A stretch of DNA of 64,000 nt from Funneliformis mosseae (lineage: Eukaryota > Glomeromycota > Glomeromycetes > Glomerales > Glomeraceae), in the NCBI GenBank assembly GCA_910592005.1, contig CAJVPP010000003.1, positions 1 to 64,000 of the forward strand, given 5' to 3'. The position numbers and the translations under genes were made by a program. Under the pieces are notes generated by a model. The model saw only the letters and a program-made list of their open reading frames with translations. It was not told the origin of the DNA and made no database searches. Every line of letters starts with the position of its first letter. Position 1 is the stretch's first letter. Shown here piece by piece: positions 11,700 to 24,855 of the stretch.

Positions 11700-12900
11700 T
11701 ATAGTAAACAAAATATAAAAAATAATATTTTATTTACAAAAAATTTGAATCTTTAGAATTTATAATAAAATAAAATATTATTAAAATTGTGAGTTAAAAT
11801 CTATGAAAAATCTATGAAATATGTATGAAAATCCATGGAAATAAAGTTTTGACATTTTGGTATTTTAATTATTAAAGACTAAATATTTTCAGTTTCATCA
11901 TATGACTAAATATTTCAGTTTTGCCTAGCATCGTTAACTATCTTATTTTAAAATTAAATAATTTAAATAAATTATAAATTATAAAAAATAAATTATAATT
12001 TAATATTATATAATTTATTTTAGTTATTAAATATAATACAAATATTATTTTATTTCTAATATCAAATATATAGTTTATAATATAAATTTATTATTATCAT
12101 TAGATACATATTTATATTTACATATTTTATTGTTAATTATATTTAATAGTTTTAAATAATAACGATAATTATTAAAAAAAATTAAATTTAATGATAATAT
12201 ATTAAATATTGATAAAATAATATTAATTTAATTGTAAAGCAGAAAATAATTATTAAAAATTTATGTTTTATTAAATAGCATATTTAGCTTTATTTTTTTA
12301 TTTAATTAATTCAATTTAAAAGATTAGATGTATTAGTATAATTAAAATAATTTATTACTTTATTAAACAAGTAACGAGTAATACTTAATTTTTTTTTTTT
12401 AATAAATTACATTTATTAAAATAATTTAAAAAGTTTTAATAGCTTTTAATAATTAAATATAATAAAACAAAGATAAATTTTCATTTTCTTTAAAATCATA
12501 AAATTAATAATTAAAAATGAGTTACAATTGACGATCCCATATAGGATTTTTTTTAAGGATAGCATATCTATCTTAATAAATTTATTACATTATACATTTT
12601 CAATAAATTATAAACATATAAATGACCGAATAATGATATATTATTTTCTTTACTAAATTTATTTTAAACAATTTAAATATAATGTTATTTGAAAGGTAAC
12701 AATTATCATCGATACACCAAGTTATATTTTATCACTAGTAATCGAAATTTTTTATAAATAAATATTCAATTATACAAGTAAATTTGACTAAAAATTTTAA
12801 TCAAATTTTTTTTTATTTTTTTTTTATAATTAAGATTAAAGATTTTCGGACTTAAGACACATTGAATGCTAATTATACTTGTCAAATATTAAGTATAATA
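11700..12900. other. AT-rich tail of the left repeat compartment
   Basis: It is almost pure A/T to about 12.5 kb, then composition rises gradually. The clean ATG(A/T)AAAATC words near 11.8 kb do not form an ORF. No gene is seen. The compartment boundary is placed at about 12.5-13 kb. Confidence 0.5.
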
Positions 12901-15900
12901 ATATAAGTGCGCCTTTAAAAGTTCAAATGTTGTATGTAATTCATTTAAAATTTTATGCAAACAATTATTTTTAAGCATTCACATATTTAATTTATGGTTA
13001 AAGCATCAAAAAGATCATAAGTAATTCAGATGTCTAATTATTTGTTCAAATACAGCCGGGATTCTTTCTAAATGACACTTTTTTAAAATTTACAAATATA
13101 TTATTTTGTTTTTTAATAAAAGGCGATCTCTGCGAATATGAATCCAACCGATCCGAGGTTTAAAGGATACAATTTTCTTAATAAGATGAATATATTTACT
13201 TAATGTCTAAGTGTACGTTAAGGCCAAAAAAATTTATGTTTAATTGTATTCAAAAATTTGTTTCAAAAAATGTAAAATTTTTAAATTAAATACAAAATGT
13301 ACGTCTCGATACGAAATACCGTTATATAATAATTTCAAAATATGTGTGTCTCATTACAGCGCACAAGTTTACTTAATAAGTCAAAGCAAAGTTGGTTAGT
13401 AAAAAATAAAGTTCAATTAGAAGGAACTTTTGCCGACGATCACGAAGTTGGCCAAGTGCTTTTTGTATTCGAATTCCGAATTCCTCCAATATTTCTGTTT
13501 AATAAACTTTATGATATTTAATTGTTGATCTCGACTAAAATTAATAGGAATCCTGTTTTGTTTTAACGCATATATATATATTTGGGCGTACAGTTATTAA
13601 ATTGATACTTTAAAAAATAAGATTTATAGTTAAAATTACATAAAATAAAAAAAGCGCCAAATTCCCAAATTTTTTTTTTTTTTTTTACGATTTGACATCT
13701 AAATCTCGATCGAACTTTCCGAGCATTTGATGATAAGCGACTGTCAAATCTGACCAAAATCCATGCTAACCTAAATATTCTTGCATGCCTGATTTTTTTT
13801 TTTCAATTGGTATTGTTAGATGCAGAATAAAATGACATTTTATGTGGGAAATATACTACGCCAGTTTCCCTTTTCCCCTAGTCATTCACGTGTTTACGAA
13901 ACAATTTTCGTGCGCCTCAAGCTACATGATGAAAAGATAATTTTACGAAATTCTTCTCCATTTCGATTTTTTCCCGTGGAGTTGAATGGATAACATCTCT
14001 TTTTTTTTTTTTTTTCATCAACTTATCTGAAGAAATTATAACATGACATATGATATGAATAGGAGCAAATAAGAAAAATTCCCTTATTTCTTTTTTTTGA
14101 AAAAGATGATTGTTGTCGAGGAAAAAAAAAAAAAAAATTGTTCTGCATTCTGGGTGACGCTAATCTAAAATTGTATAATATTTCCATCCCGCCGAAAATA
14201 AGGTTTCGGTTTAGCCGTTTTCTATTGAGTCAGATGACGGGATATTTTTTCATTTTCGTCATTTCTTATACTGGATAAGGACATTTGTTTTTTCTTCGTA
14301 TTTATTATTATTTTTATTATTAAAACTTAAAAACATCCAGGCGACTAACGAGAATTCGTCCTTCATGCTAAAACGAGGCATGATTGACAAGAAAACACGT
14401 GTTTTCTCTGAGGCGCCTTTGGGAATAATAATAAATAGAAAACGATTGTTTGTGGCACGGAACAATGTATAAAATCTCTCTCATTATAAAGTCGATTGTT
14501 TTCGCGAGGTGTTACGCTGTTACAATAGGATGGATTGTTGGGATTCATTAACAGAAGGCATTTTCGAATTCTTAGTGCATGTCTAGGTATATGATAAATT
14601 CGCATCCTTAATTTAGGCATCATGTAAATCCTGCTGAAATTAATCCAACATTACTAGTGAAGAATGCTCGTAACACGTGCGCTGATTAACGTAAAGCGAG
14701 GCGTAATGCCGGGCGTTCACAGAATATCGGGCACATCAAGCAAGCCACATCAAAAATTCAATAAATCTAGACTAATTTAACAATCATGTTAATCTAATTT
14801 ATGCTTACTTTAGTGCAATTAATTAATTTACCTAAAAAGTACTTTTTTTTTAATAATGATGCAACAAGTAAACAAATATGTAAGACACAAAAAGGAAGGG
14901 AACTACCAAGACTAAATTAATAAATAATCTTCGTAGGACAAGCTTTAAAGATGCGACACAAAGCATGCACCTAAACAAAGAACATTAAAATCTTGTCAAA
15001 CTCTAATTTCATTGTCAAGCTTTAATTTATCGTTTTATGTAAAATTGGATGCAAGCCCTTGAGCATCTGAGCTACACAACGCAGAAACCGGTTAGACCAA
15101 GATTCATTCATCGTAATCGATTTCCGTGATTATTTTTTTTTTTTAACTTCTATGTGCGGTAAATCCTACGAGAGACTCACAGTTTGCTTTCAAATATCAT
15201 ACGCAAAGAAAGTGTGAACACATGCTTGGTAACGAAAATAGACGGGACGGAAGATGGTGTATGATGACAAAGTAGCTGCATATGCAATATCAACATCTTT
15301 TTTTCTAGAATATTTTTTTACCACTTTGTTAGAAAGTACTTTCGTAATGATACATGCAGATACATGCACGCTTAAAAATGACTTTTTTTTTTTTTTTTTT
15401 TTTTTTTGAAAGAATATATTGTACACAATATATAAATTATTTATTAGTTTGGTTAATTAAAAAAAAAAAAAAAAACTTTATTTACGCCCAACATATTTTT
15501 GGTAAAACGATTATATATACTTTTTTTTTTCTTGGCTTCTTAAATGAATTTATCTCGATTCCATAATTAGTAATAGCTTTAAATTAATCATGATTACATT
15601 TAGATCGTCGGCGCGATAATTACATAAACATTTTGAAAATCTTTTTAAAACAAACCCGTAAGGTCAATCCAAGCCCCTTTAAAAAACCTGTGACGATCAT
15701 TTCTAACAATTAGGGTATTGTTAATATATTCAACTTACTTAAAATAATAACTTCCGAGTCCTTTCAAAGGGAACCAAACCAGCCGACCAGCCGAAGCTTG
15801 TAAATTATTGTTTGTCCCCATTACAGCGACATTTTCTCTATCAAAGGGGGAGATGAAACTAATTAGTAATGCTTAACCTTTCAAAAAAAAAATCTGAGTC

Positions 15901-16134
15901 ATTTTTAGTTTTTTTTTTTTTTTTATTATTTTAATAATATACCATAAATAATTTAAAGTTTTTAAAGTAGCTTTTGCCCAATTTCCGTAATTGATTTAAT
16001 ATGATTTTTTTTGTAACAAAGGAGATTTTTGTTCAACCGAAAAAAAAAAAAGATCTTTTTTTTATTATTTTAACCTATTTTTGAAATAAAATTTAATGCA
16101 AAATAAAGATGATCTAATTTAAATCATCAATCAC
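12901..16134. other. Gene-poor intergenic region with many poly(T)/poly(A) tracts
   Basis: Composition is more balanced than to the left, but there is no convincing gene. The open frames here are short and carry homopolymer-encoded lysine or phenylalanine runs. Poly(T) or poly(A) tracts of 10-22 bases recur every few hundred bases, for example near 13670, 14000, 14128, 15382 and 15460. No tRNA or other RNA gene could be recognised. Confidence 0.5.
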
Positions 16135-16371
16135 TTATTTTAAATTACAATATAGTTTAGGTTCTGTATTACAGTTTATTTTCGCCAATTCTTGACATAA
16201 ACTTGATTTTTTAAATGGAAAAACCTGTTCCATTGTCTGTCGTGTAATCGTTTTAATAACATTAAAATAAGAAGTTTGTGCAACTTGCATTAAGAAATTG
16301 CCTTTAAATGGTGTCACTTGGCATTTAGCGGGGTCACGCCGTGATACACGCACATCAATGCATTGTTTCAA
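16135..16371 (-). CDS. Possible small protein, unrecognised
   Basis: This is a 78-residue open frame with unusually even amino-acid composition for this stretch. It has four cysteines, few homopolymer residues and balanced codons. It starts MKQCIDVRVSRRDPAKC and ends TEPKLYCNLK. There is no signal peptide or membrane segment and I do not recognise it. It lies alone between AT tracts. It could be a real short gene, an exon, or a fragment of a transposase-like protein. The call rests only on coding texture. Confidence 0.2.
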   Translation of the reverse strand: MKQCIDVRVSRRDPAKCQVTPFKGNFLMQVAQTSYFNVIKTITRQTMEQVFPFKKSSLCQELAKINCNTEPKLYCNLK

Positions 16372-16488
16372 ATTTTTTTTTTTTTTTTTTTCTTTTCATG
16401 CAAGACGAAGTTCATTATTTACGGCGTTTAATTAAATTGAACTTCCAAAAAAGTCAGTTGCATTAATTCATTGAAAAAAAAAAAAATA

Positions 16489-16525
16489 ATAATGATGATG
16501 ATTATGATGATGATGATGATGAATG
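16489..16525. repeat. (ATG)n/(GAT)n trinucleotide microsatellite
   Basis: ATAATAATGATGATGATTATG is followed by five more GAT units. The array is imperfect, follows a 13-base poly(A), and is not within a convincing ORF. Confidence 0.85.
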
Positions 16526-19036
16526 ATTCTTTGGATGGAGGGTCGAAAAGAAGATGATCGACATCATCTTTCAATGGAACCTTTTAAAATGGAAATAAAC
16601 TGCCCAACTGCCAATCTTGATCGTTACATGAATACAATCAAAGATACAATAGCCTCTTTCAAGCCTATAGTTTATCCAGAGATCGTATCTAATAATTCCT
16701 AATCATGTTTCATTCATGGTTCGGACATTTCACTTTCAAACGCCGCGATTCCCAAGCGATATTTGTGGGGTTGGATTGAACACTTTTTAACAAAAAAAAA
16801 AAAAGTCACATCATATTATATAAATTTTAGAGTAAGAAATTTTTTTTTTTTTTTTTTCTCTAATTTAGCCGAAATTCGGTATGCAGAGATGAAACGTCAA
16901 GCACCACGCGATTTATTGTCAACCTAATCGTAATATTTCCATTTTTGTATGATATCATTTATTAAGATGCGTACAAATACCTAAAACATTGTACTTACCA
17001 ACTTACGAAATCGTGTTCGTTATGAATTCTCTTTCCTTTATTAGTTTCATTTACCGATGACGCAAATCCTTATCATGGATATCGATGATGTTGGACGAAT
17101 CCCTTTGTTTCTCACGTCATGTAAATGTATGTGCACCAGGTCATTCCTTGTCCGGGCACATCGGAAGATATTTTTTTTTTCTCAATTTGAAAAACTAATA
17201 TGTACGTCTTTGTCTCTGGACCATACCAGGGAATTACTGCGCCTCACAATAGATTAACACAATGAAACACCTTTTTTCGTTGTTCAGAAAGTGTCATAGC
17301 GTGATTTGTTGATACCAAATGCGATCATGCCACAGTACTCTTTCTCATTGTACATGACATAAATAACGATATACCTCACCTTTATTCAGCAAGGACCTTT
17401 GTCATCATACAATATGATACAGCTGAACAGATCCCCCACCGGAAAAAACTTGTCGCCTTTATTTTTTTCAAAAAAAAAATAATAATGAAAAAAAGATAAC
17501 AACATGATGCATACACTTCTGCATTGTTAAAAAGAAAAAATGTTTTACCTTCTTTCAAAACGCAAGGATATGTATGTTTGTAACCCTTCTTAAAACGGCA
17601 TGGCAATCGAATTTTCAAAAAAGAAAAATTTTCCTTTTATTTACATGGGTGATACAAATAGGGTAAATTTGAAATTCCTTCATGTACATCCATCCCCATC
17701 CGGCATGTCTCTTAATGCGCATATCAACATTAAAAAAAAAAAGAAGGTATGTTGGTATCCAATGAAACTTGGACTCGAGGATCCCCTTTGATTATTAATT
17801 GTGGAACGTGGACTTCTAATAAGAAAAGACTAAACGAAATTTACTGCGCAGCGTGCAGAAAGGAAATGCCCACATGCTACATTTAAACAATCCTTGTTTC
17901 ATTTTGGGTTATCGTAATGAACAAAAATTTTTTGCTGTGTACGTCGAGATGCGCAGTAAATACATCATTTTTAAAAAAAGTATTTTTTTTTTTTTTTTTT
18001 CATCTTAAATAAATAAGTTTTTCAAAGAGAAATTTTTAATAAATAAAAGAGATTCCGATAATTTCATGATCTTTATTTACAATAATATAAAAATGATTTA
18101 ATTATAAACAGAAAATTAAGTATAAATAAAAAAAAAAGTGTGAATTGGAAGAAAAGATAACAAGTGATATTATTAAACGGGGGTTTTTTTTTTTTGCTTT
18201 TACTAAATACTTTTGAATTTAATGTCCTTTTTTTTTCTGGATCAACCACGAAAAATTCCAATAAAATAATAATAATATAAAAAAAAGATTACTATACAAA
18301 AATATATATATAAAAAGAAATAATGTCCAATTTTTTCCACGATTAAAAAAAACTCCCTCCAAGTAGATTAAAAAAAAAAGATGAGTCTTTTGAGTAAATT
18401 TATTATTATTTTTTTAAGTAAATAAATAGAAAAAGAAATTCTTTTGTTCTAATATGATAAAAGAAATATAAGAAATTTGCTAAGTAATAATTGCCAAAAA
18501 AAAAAAGAAAAAGTAAATAAATAAATAATAAAGATAAAAATAAAAATAAAAAAAAATCAAACTCGATGTTTGAGACTAAATAAATCGTTTGAATAATGTG
18601 ACTAAATTTGTGAATTGTAAATTTCATAAGAAACGAGGAAAATTCATAAAATTAAATAAAATTACTTAAGTCTTAAAAAAATCATAATTGGTGTTGTATA
18701 GTTTTTTTTTTTCCTTATAACTTAAATATTAATAGTGAGAAATAACGAAATTTTTTTGTTTGTGATTGTGATTGCGATTCGAAGTTTGTTTTTTTTTTTT
18801 TTTGATTTGCCAGAGTAGGTGGGACTAAATAATACTTTACCGCCAAACTTATCGAAAGTTTTTAAAAATCATATAGAACAAAAGATTAAGTGTTAATAAT
18901 AAATAAAAATGTAGGTAACCAATGCCGAATTAATTTTTTTGATAAATATACAAATGAAAATAAAAAGTTTAAATAAATAATTTTAAGGATAAAATATGAT
19001 ATTGTTTATTATTTTTACAAAATATAGCATTTGTGC
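16526..19036. other. Gene-poor intergenic region, 3' of the HMG-box gene
   Basis: No supported gene. Numerous poly(T)/poly(A) tracts occur near 16791, 16841, 17470, 17983, 18187, 18493 and 18790. Open frames of 60-80 codons near 17.1-18.6 kb are dominated by Phe/Lys homopolymers and were not accepted. The last 200 bases are AT-rich and probably hold the 3' UTR of the HMG gene. Confidence 0.5.
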
Positions 19037-19762
19037 TCAGACTAATTGAGAATTGTCCTTAACCGGAACAGATAAGATTTCGAAAAAATCGTAATAATTG
19101 AGCGTGTTGATATTTTGAAGATCAGTAGTTGGAATATTTTCCAAATTATTATAGAAACTATAATCGCTGTAAAATTGCTCTGTTTCTGTTTGTTCGTATA
19201 CGAGTGGATAATATATGGGCTCATCAAATGTGTAATAATTCCGCGTATCAACTTCGGTCAACTCAGGAGGTGATATCGGTGTTGTAAACTGTACGGGCAT
19301 TGGCTGATTTTGCACGATCGGTTTTGGATTTTGGGTGGGCTGACTATTTTTTTTTGGTTTCTTCATTTGTTTTTGACGTACGAGTTGAGGATTTTTTATT
19401 TCCCACTCCTGATAAAATTTAGCAGCCTTGTTCGCATATTGTTCATATTGCTCCTTTTGTTCTTGAGGTAATTTATTCCAAGCGTCTCGAGCCCAGCCAG
19501 AAACCTTCTTCATGGCATCACGATGTCCAAGACGATGTAAGGATTCAACGTATTTCTTTCTGAATAATATGAAAGCATTCGGCGGCTTCTTTGACTTTCC
19601 TTGCGATTTCTTGTCATGGTTACGACCAAGTTCTGAATCGGTGAACGTTGGAGGGAATTCAATTTTCAAATTTTCTGGGGGGGTTATCGCAATATTTTTT
19701 GTTTGCTTTCCATCGACGGAAATGAATACGAATTCTTTCTGTTGAGTTGATTTTTCAGTCAT
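19037..19762 (-). CDS. HMG-box (MATA-type) DNA-binding protein
   Basis: This is a single-exon gene of 241 residues. Residues about 59-126 form an HMG box. It opens with KKPPNAFILFRKKYVESLH, has the core tryptophans in SGWARDAWNKLP, and ends with aromatic positions in KFYQEWE. The PPNAFILFRK start is typical of fungal MATA_HMG/Ste11-like sequence-specific HMG proteins, so a minor-groove-binding nuclear transcription factor is expected. The N-terminus (1-58) and the C-terminal half, which is Gln/Pro/Asn/Tyr-rich (from about 130), are low-complexity and may be regulatory. The ATG at 19762 is the first in frame. The gene sits alone in a gene-poor stretch with no homeodomain or sexP/sexR neighbour, so a mating-type role is not implied. 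In Glomeromycotina such HMG genes are numerous and their functions mostly unknown. Confidence 0.93.
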   Translation of the reverse strand: MTEKSTQQKEFVFISVDGKQTKNIAITPPENLKIEFPPTFTDSELGRNHDKKSQGKSKKPPNAFILFRKKYVESLHRLGHRDAMKKVSGWARDAWNKLPQEQKEQYEQYANKAAKFYQEWEIKNPQLVRQKQMKKPKKNSQPTQNPKPIVQNQPMPVQFTTPISPPELTEVDTRNYYTFDEPIYYPLVYEQTETEQFYSDYSFYNNLENIPTTDLQNINTLNYYDFFEILSVPVKDNSQLV

Positions 19763-22700
19763 TTTGTAATTTCGTTTGTAAAGAGAATTTTTATCGAAAA
19801 ATTATTTGTAATTTGATACGATTTAAAAATCAGATTTTTTTTTTCAACGATGGTTGTTGAGTGAAGGAAAAGAAGTTTATTAAATTCGTTGTTTATATAG
19901 ACAATTTTTTATATACGGTTATTTTATGTCAACAAATGAGTATGACAAAGGAACACTTTATGGTATTGATTGTCGTTATATATTAAACCACAACTGTGGT
20001 AATTAAGTGTAAGTGAGTTTGAAATCTAAAAAAGGCTCATACATGCAAAATGCAGGTATCGAATTTTTCGTGACACTAAGCGGGTCATACAATAAAGTCG
20101 ATCATTTTTTTTTACAGTTTACAAAAGATCAAAAAAAAAAAAATTTTTTTCTATTTTAAAAAAATATATTATAATATACTTTTTATGTTGTTTCTGAGCC
20201 GAAGGTTAACCCAACTCGGCTTTCATATTTTATAAAATAAAGGAAGGATAAATCGTCTCTTACGACCTCACTTCTTATATATTTTATTTTTTTAAAATTT
20301 TTTTTTTTTTAATTTTTTTTTTTCTTTATAGAAAATATATATGTTCATCATTTATTATATAATAGCACGTATAAAAAAAAAAAAAAAAAAATTTTTAAAT
20401 TCAATCAGCCCAAAAGATTGAAATCTTGTTTTTTTTTAAATGAAATCAAAAGAAATTCAATCTTCATGGCTTTTTTTAGATTCTCCCGTTTCTTAATAAT
20501 CTTTTTTTTTTCATGATTTTTTTTTTTTTTGAACATTTCATTCATAGTATATCATAATCGACACATCCGGACGTCATCGGAGGCAAGATTTGACATTGTT
20601 GAAATATGTCGTTAACCGACAAACAAATAAAATTTAACAAAATATACAAACAAATAACCTCTTAACGTACCTTCAGTATGAGCCAAAATGAGCCGCCCTA
20701 ATAAGTCGGGGATTAACACTCCGGAGGAAGGAGGATAACGTCAAACCTTTGTATCCCGCAAAAATAAATTAGCCTAATGCCGTTTAACATATTTGGAAAA
20801 AGAGACATTTGATGTCAGCTAGTCTAACTTTATTATTCAGTGGGATTTGCTGAAAGGGATTTCATTTTAAAATAACTGAAACAGCTGAAACAGTTCGGTT
20901 CATCCGTGCGGAACCCTTAAACGTCACTTGAGGGCCAAGCCTTTTTCTTGTGAAACATTTAACGAATTCTATGGGCATGTATTGATGGTAATCCTCAAAG
21001 GAATGAACATAAATTAAAATAATTTTCACTTTAAAATTTAAACATCATATAAATAATGCACCGGTCATACGTATCATGATGAATTTGCCTGATAAAACAA
21101 ACAAACTATCCAAAAATTTATTATGGTAAATTGACGTTATACTAAACTTTATAGCATAATTTAAGGTGTTATGCGCAATAACAATTGATAATAGTAATCA
21201 CAACAACAAAATTAAAATAAAGGGTTCGAGGTTGAAATGGAGGCGTGACACATGATGTTATGTCTGCATGTTCTTGTATAACTCTAAATAATTCTTATTA
21301 ATTCTTTAGCCTATCTTGATAAATCAGTTAATCACTTCTTTATCAGTGCGAAAATGAGTCTATCTCTCTAAAACAATAACATCATAGTCAAAGAAGGTCA
21401 TACGAATTAACAATTGTAACACAATAGAGGTTCATTATGCTTTTTAACCATCATTGTGTTTTTATATTGTTTATTTTTGTCAATATAAATAAATTCCATT
21501 GACATTTTATCTAAATAACGATAGATCGCCAAATGGGATTGCTTAATTCGTCCCTCATTGATATGAATCCCCCATCCTTTTTAGAAATGGAAATTAATTA
21601 AATTTATTTTGGGAATCATCTGATTAGAAAAATGATAAACCTGTATTGTTTAGAATAACCGGTTCGAACTTGTTCTTGCATGTTACTTTATGTCAGATGT
21701 TCCCTCTCCTAATAGCCTTTTTTTTTTTTTTTTAATTTTTTCCCCTATCGTTTACTCGTTTAGCCATCTCGTATTTCGTCTTGTAATCCTGTCTACCCGG
21801 GGTCTCCAATGAACCGTCCGTCTGTCAGCTATCTTTGGTAACGTCTTTCTTTATCATGGTTTTTCGCTCGTTTTTTTTTTATTTATTTTTTTTTATTTTT
21901 ATTTTTTTTTCAAAGCAACGCTCGTTCTCTTCTGCTCACAAATTAACTTTATCGGTCAGTTCGTAATGTTTAGCATGTTTATTTGTTTATGGTTTACGAG
22001 AGTACTATTCGAGAAGTTTTGTTAATGAAAAATTACTAAAATAAGCAATATCCCCCTTTATTGTATTTTTTCTTTTTTGAAAACAAGAATAAAAAACAAA
22101 TGTTGTAGATCCCCTTCTGTTTTAAAAAAACCGGAAAATAAAAAAATTTTTAAGTTACATTTTACAAGCATCCTTATCTCTATTTTTTTTTGTTTTGAAT
22201 TCTGGGGTCACCTTCAAAACAAAAGAAAATCGCCATTGCATTTAACCTTGCAGTACAAGTACACAACCACCATGACATATAGTTATACCTAAGTATTAAA
22301 AACCACTTTTAGCTAGCATACCCTACTGTAAACCCCACAATAAATGTATATCATTAGCACGCGTCCGTTTATATCCGTCTGGCGCATTAAGCATACTCAT
22401 TTTTCTCATGTTTTCCCCTTAAAAAGGCAAAAAAAAAAAAATAAAATTTTCAGAATTTTTTTTTATTTTTTTTTTCGTTAGGAATACAATTAATGAAAGG
22501 TTATGCACTGACCATGTGTTCACCATTCAATTCTAAAACGCTTTCCCTCACCCCTGGCAAAAAAAAAGCCATCTGCAAGAAAACTTAAAATCTGAACGTG
22601 TACACACATTTGACTTTACATTATGCATTCTGACCTTCTTTTTTTTTTTTTTTTTATTTGCACAGAATCAATTTTCCTTTTTTGGTATTTATTTAAATTA

Positions 22701-22990
22701 AAAGGCAAATCTTAAAAGTTTAATAATCAAGAAATAAACAGGTGTCTAAATTAGATGATATCAAATTTAATTTCGGATTATCGTTCCGTATAATTTTTTT
22801 TTTTTTTTTTTTCCTGTTTGTTGCCACCTAAAAGGAATAACTCTCTTTTGAAGATCTTTTTTTTTTATTATTATTATTTTACGCCTTTTTTTTTTCTACT
22901 CTTTGAATGAGTATGCATAGCTTAAAAAAATTTTTTTTGGAACTTTTTTTTTGTAACATTACAATTTAATCATATTACACCTTTTTTTCT

Positions 22991-23027
<37 letters not shown>

Positions 23028-24016
23028 ATGTTACTCAAATTAACCCCCATGACCGACCCCGCACAATTGTCAAAAAAAAAAAATAAAATAAAAACCTGTT
23101 TCTGAAACCTGTTTTTTTGAAAGTAGTTTTCTATAAAGACGAAAATGGAAATCATTTTTAATTAAATTATCTTAAACATATTTTTGTATTAGGATCTTCT
23201 TCAATAGAAATTTCATTATCGAATGGTGACACATGACCTTTGGTTCATGCAGAATCTAAAAAGTGGTGTTCATGTTACACGCATCCTTGATCTCATGAAT
23301 TTAATGAGTAAAATGGTAAAAAACTTTAAAAGTTAAATATATTACCAACGTTATTGAGTTCGGCGATAATTTGGACAATGATTTAAACTAGTCACGATCT
23401 GATTGGTCGGTCTCTCCCTAACAAAGAGTGTGCTGCGGTCGTTGATCATGCTGCATTCCGCCTGATCACATAACGTCAATCAGCCAAAGACCTGAAACTT
23501 GAACCACGGTCACACAACGCAGAATTTGAGACATTTAGGGTTGGTCACCGCTCACCAAGCCCCGGTTCAAGCCTTAAAAATCTTTTTTTTGTGGTTTGCG
23601 TGTTCCCTTCATGTTATCAAATTTGTACTAGTGTACCCGTTTTGTAACATTGGCCTTACTAATCACGTTAATATTGTTTGATGTGTGGCTCAGGATCTCA
23701 GCTGCATGCCGTTAAAAACAATACGTGTTTGAGATTTTTGATACTTTCACCTCATTGCGTTTTGGGTTTAATTATTATTCTTAAAACATATTGAAAAGAG
23801 ACTTTGTTGACCGTTGTATTGATATATCACATGCTTGTTCTCACATGGTCTCTGAGAGCGCCACGATTGACGATTACATCCGAGTCCTGTGTGATGTGAA
23901 TCTGATCAAAGTTTAAAAAAACCAGCCAAAAGTTTGCATCGCATATTCGTTAAACCACTCAACGCCACTTGAGGTATTATCAATAAGGCCACATATTTGC
24001 CACAAGTCGTCAATAA
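19763..24016. other. Long intergenic region upstream of the HMG gene
   Basis: No gene was accepted. The stretch has many T/A homopolymers near 20290-20390, 20520, 21720, 21880, 22640, 22800 and 23000, separated by better mixed sequence. About 20.5-21.7 kb and 23.2-24.0 kb are locally less AT-rich and might hold regulatory or non-coding RNA sequence, but no RNA family was recognisable. Confidence 0.45.
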
Positions 24017-24039
24017 GGGGTGGGGGAAGGGGTGGGGGG
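24017..24039 (+). other. Potential G-quadruplex-forming run
   Basis: Four G-runs of 4, 5, 4 and 6 bases are separated by loops of 1, 2 and 1 base (GGGGTGGGGG, AA, GGGGTGGGGGG). This satisfies the usual G4 pattern with very short loops. Such a run is unexpected by chance in sequence this AT-rich. It lies about 4.25 kb upstream of the HMG gene start. Folding and function are inference. Confidence 0.75.
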
Positions 24040-24855
24040 CCTCAAAACAATGCATACGGATGAGATTAAACAAAGCATTTTTTTATTGTACCAGGGGCAT
24101 TCATCTTTTTTTTTTTTTACATTCATTCCAAAAACGATTATGAAATCTTAGGGAGATGATCGTGTTCCTCTTTCAAATCTTGATATCGCATGTCTTGTGA
24201 ACAGCAAGGTGGGTTAGTCTCGGGTGACCTTTGCATTTATTAATTACTTGTAAATAGGTTACAAGAAACTCCCTTTGCCAAATGCAAGCTTATATCTCAT
24301 CATTCATCTTTACCGCTCTTATGTAAACAACCTTTTTACTTTGAAACTGCAGTTTTGTTTGTGTCGATTATGAATTATTAAATGAAAAAGTGCTAAAACA
24401 GTAAATTTGTTTTCTTTAAAATGATTGATTCCTTGTTTATCCTAATGATCACAAGGTCCCATCAATAATAAAAAACTCTTTTTACACCTCTTATTGAAGA
24501 AACTTGATCGCGTGAATTCGTCACGTTCGCATTTTACGCGATTCATTAATACCCGTGATACATAATGAGGACCCATTTAAACCATCAAAAGTTCGAATTT
24601 GGAGACAAAGGTTGCCTTTGAAATCGCAACGTTACAATTGTCATCCCTTTTTACCGTTGAAGGCCGATTCCCTCGGAGAAAGTCAGGGTCAGGAAGAAAT
24701 AATCGCACTTGATCCGCAGTAAAATTTATCATCCAATGGGTGGATATATCTCGTTTCGCCTCGTTGCACGATCGACTCTTCCATCGCTCTTGACGCATTG
24801 GCGCAGCAATCTTATGAGATTACTTTAACATATATTTATTTATTTAAATGTATGT
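24040..24855. other. Intergenic region with mixed composition
   Basis: No accepted gene. A 73-codon minus-strand frame at 24577-24798 overlaps this stretch and has fairly even composition, but it shows no motif and no support beyond length. Confidence 0.4.

Noticed and set aside
15354..15566. Open frames with long Phe or Lys runs at 13.5-18.6, 22-23 and 25-29 kb
   Set aside because: They are produced by poly(T)/poly(A) tracts, lack motifs and do not continue into gene-like sequence.
23545..23590. CCCCGGTTCAAGCC followed by a T run, resembling a tRNA B box plus Pol III terminator
   Set aside because: No cloverleaf can be drawn upstream and the T-stem does not pair.
19763..24576. Possible mating-type locus with partner genes beside the HMG gene
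   Set aside because: No homeodomain, helicase or transporter motif was found in the flanks in any frame.
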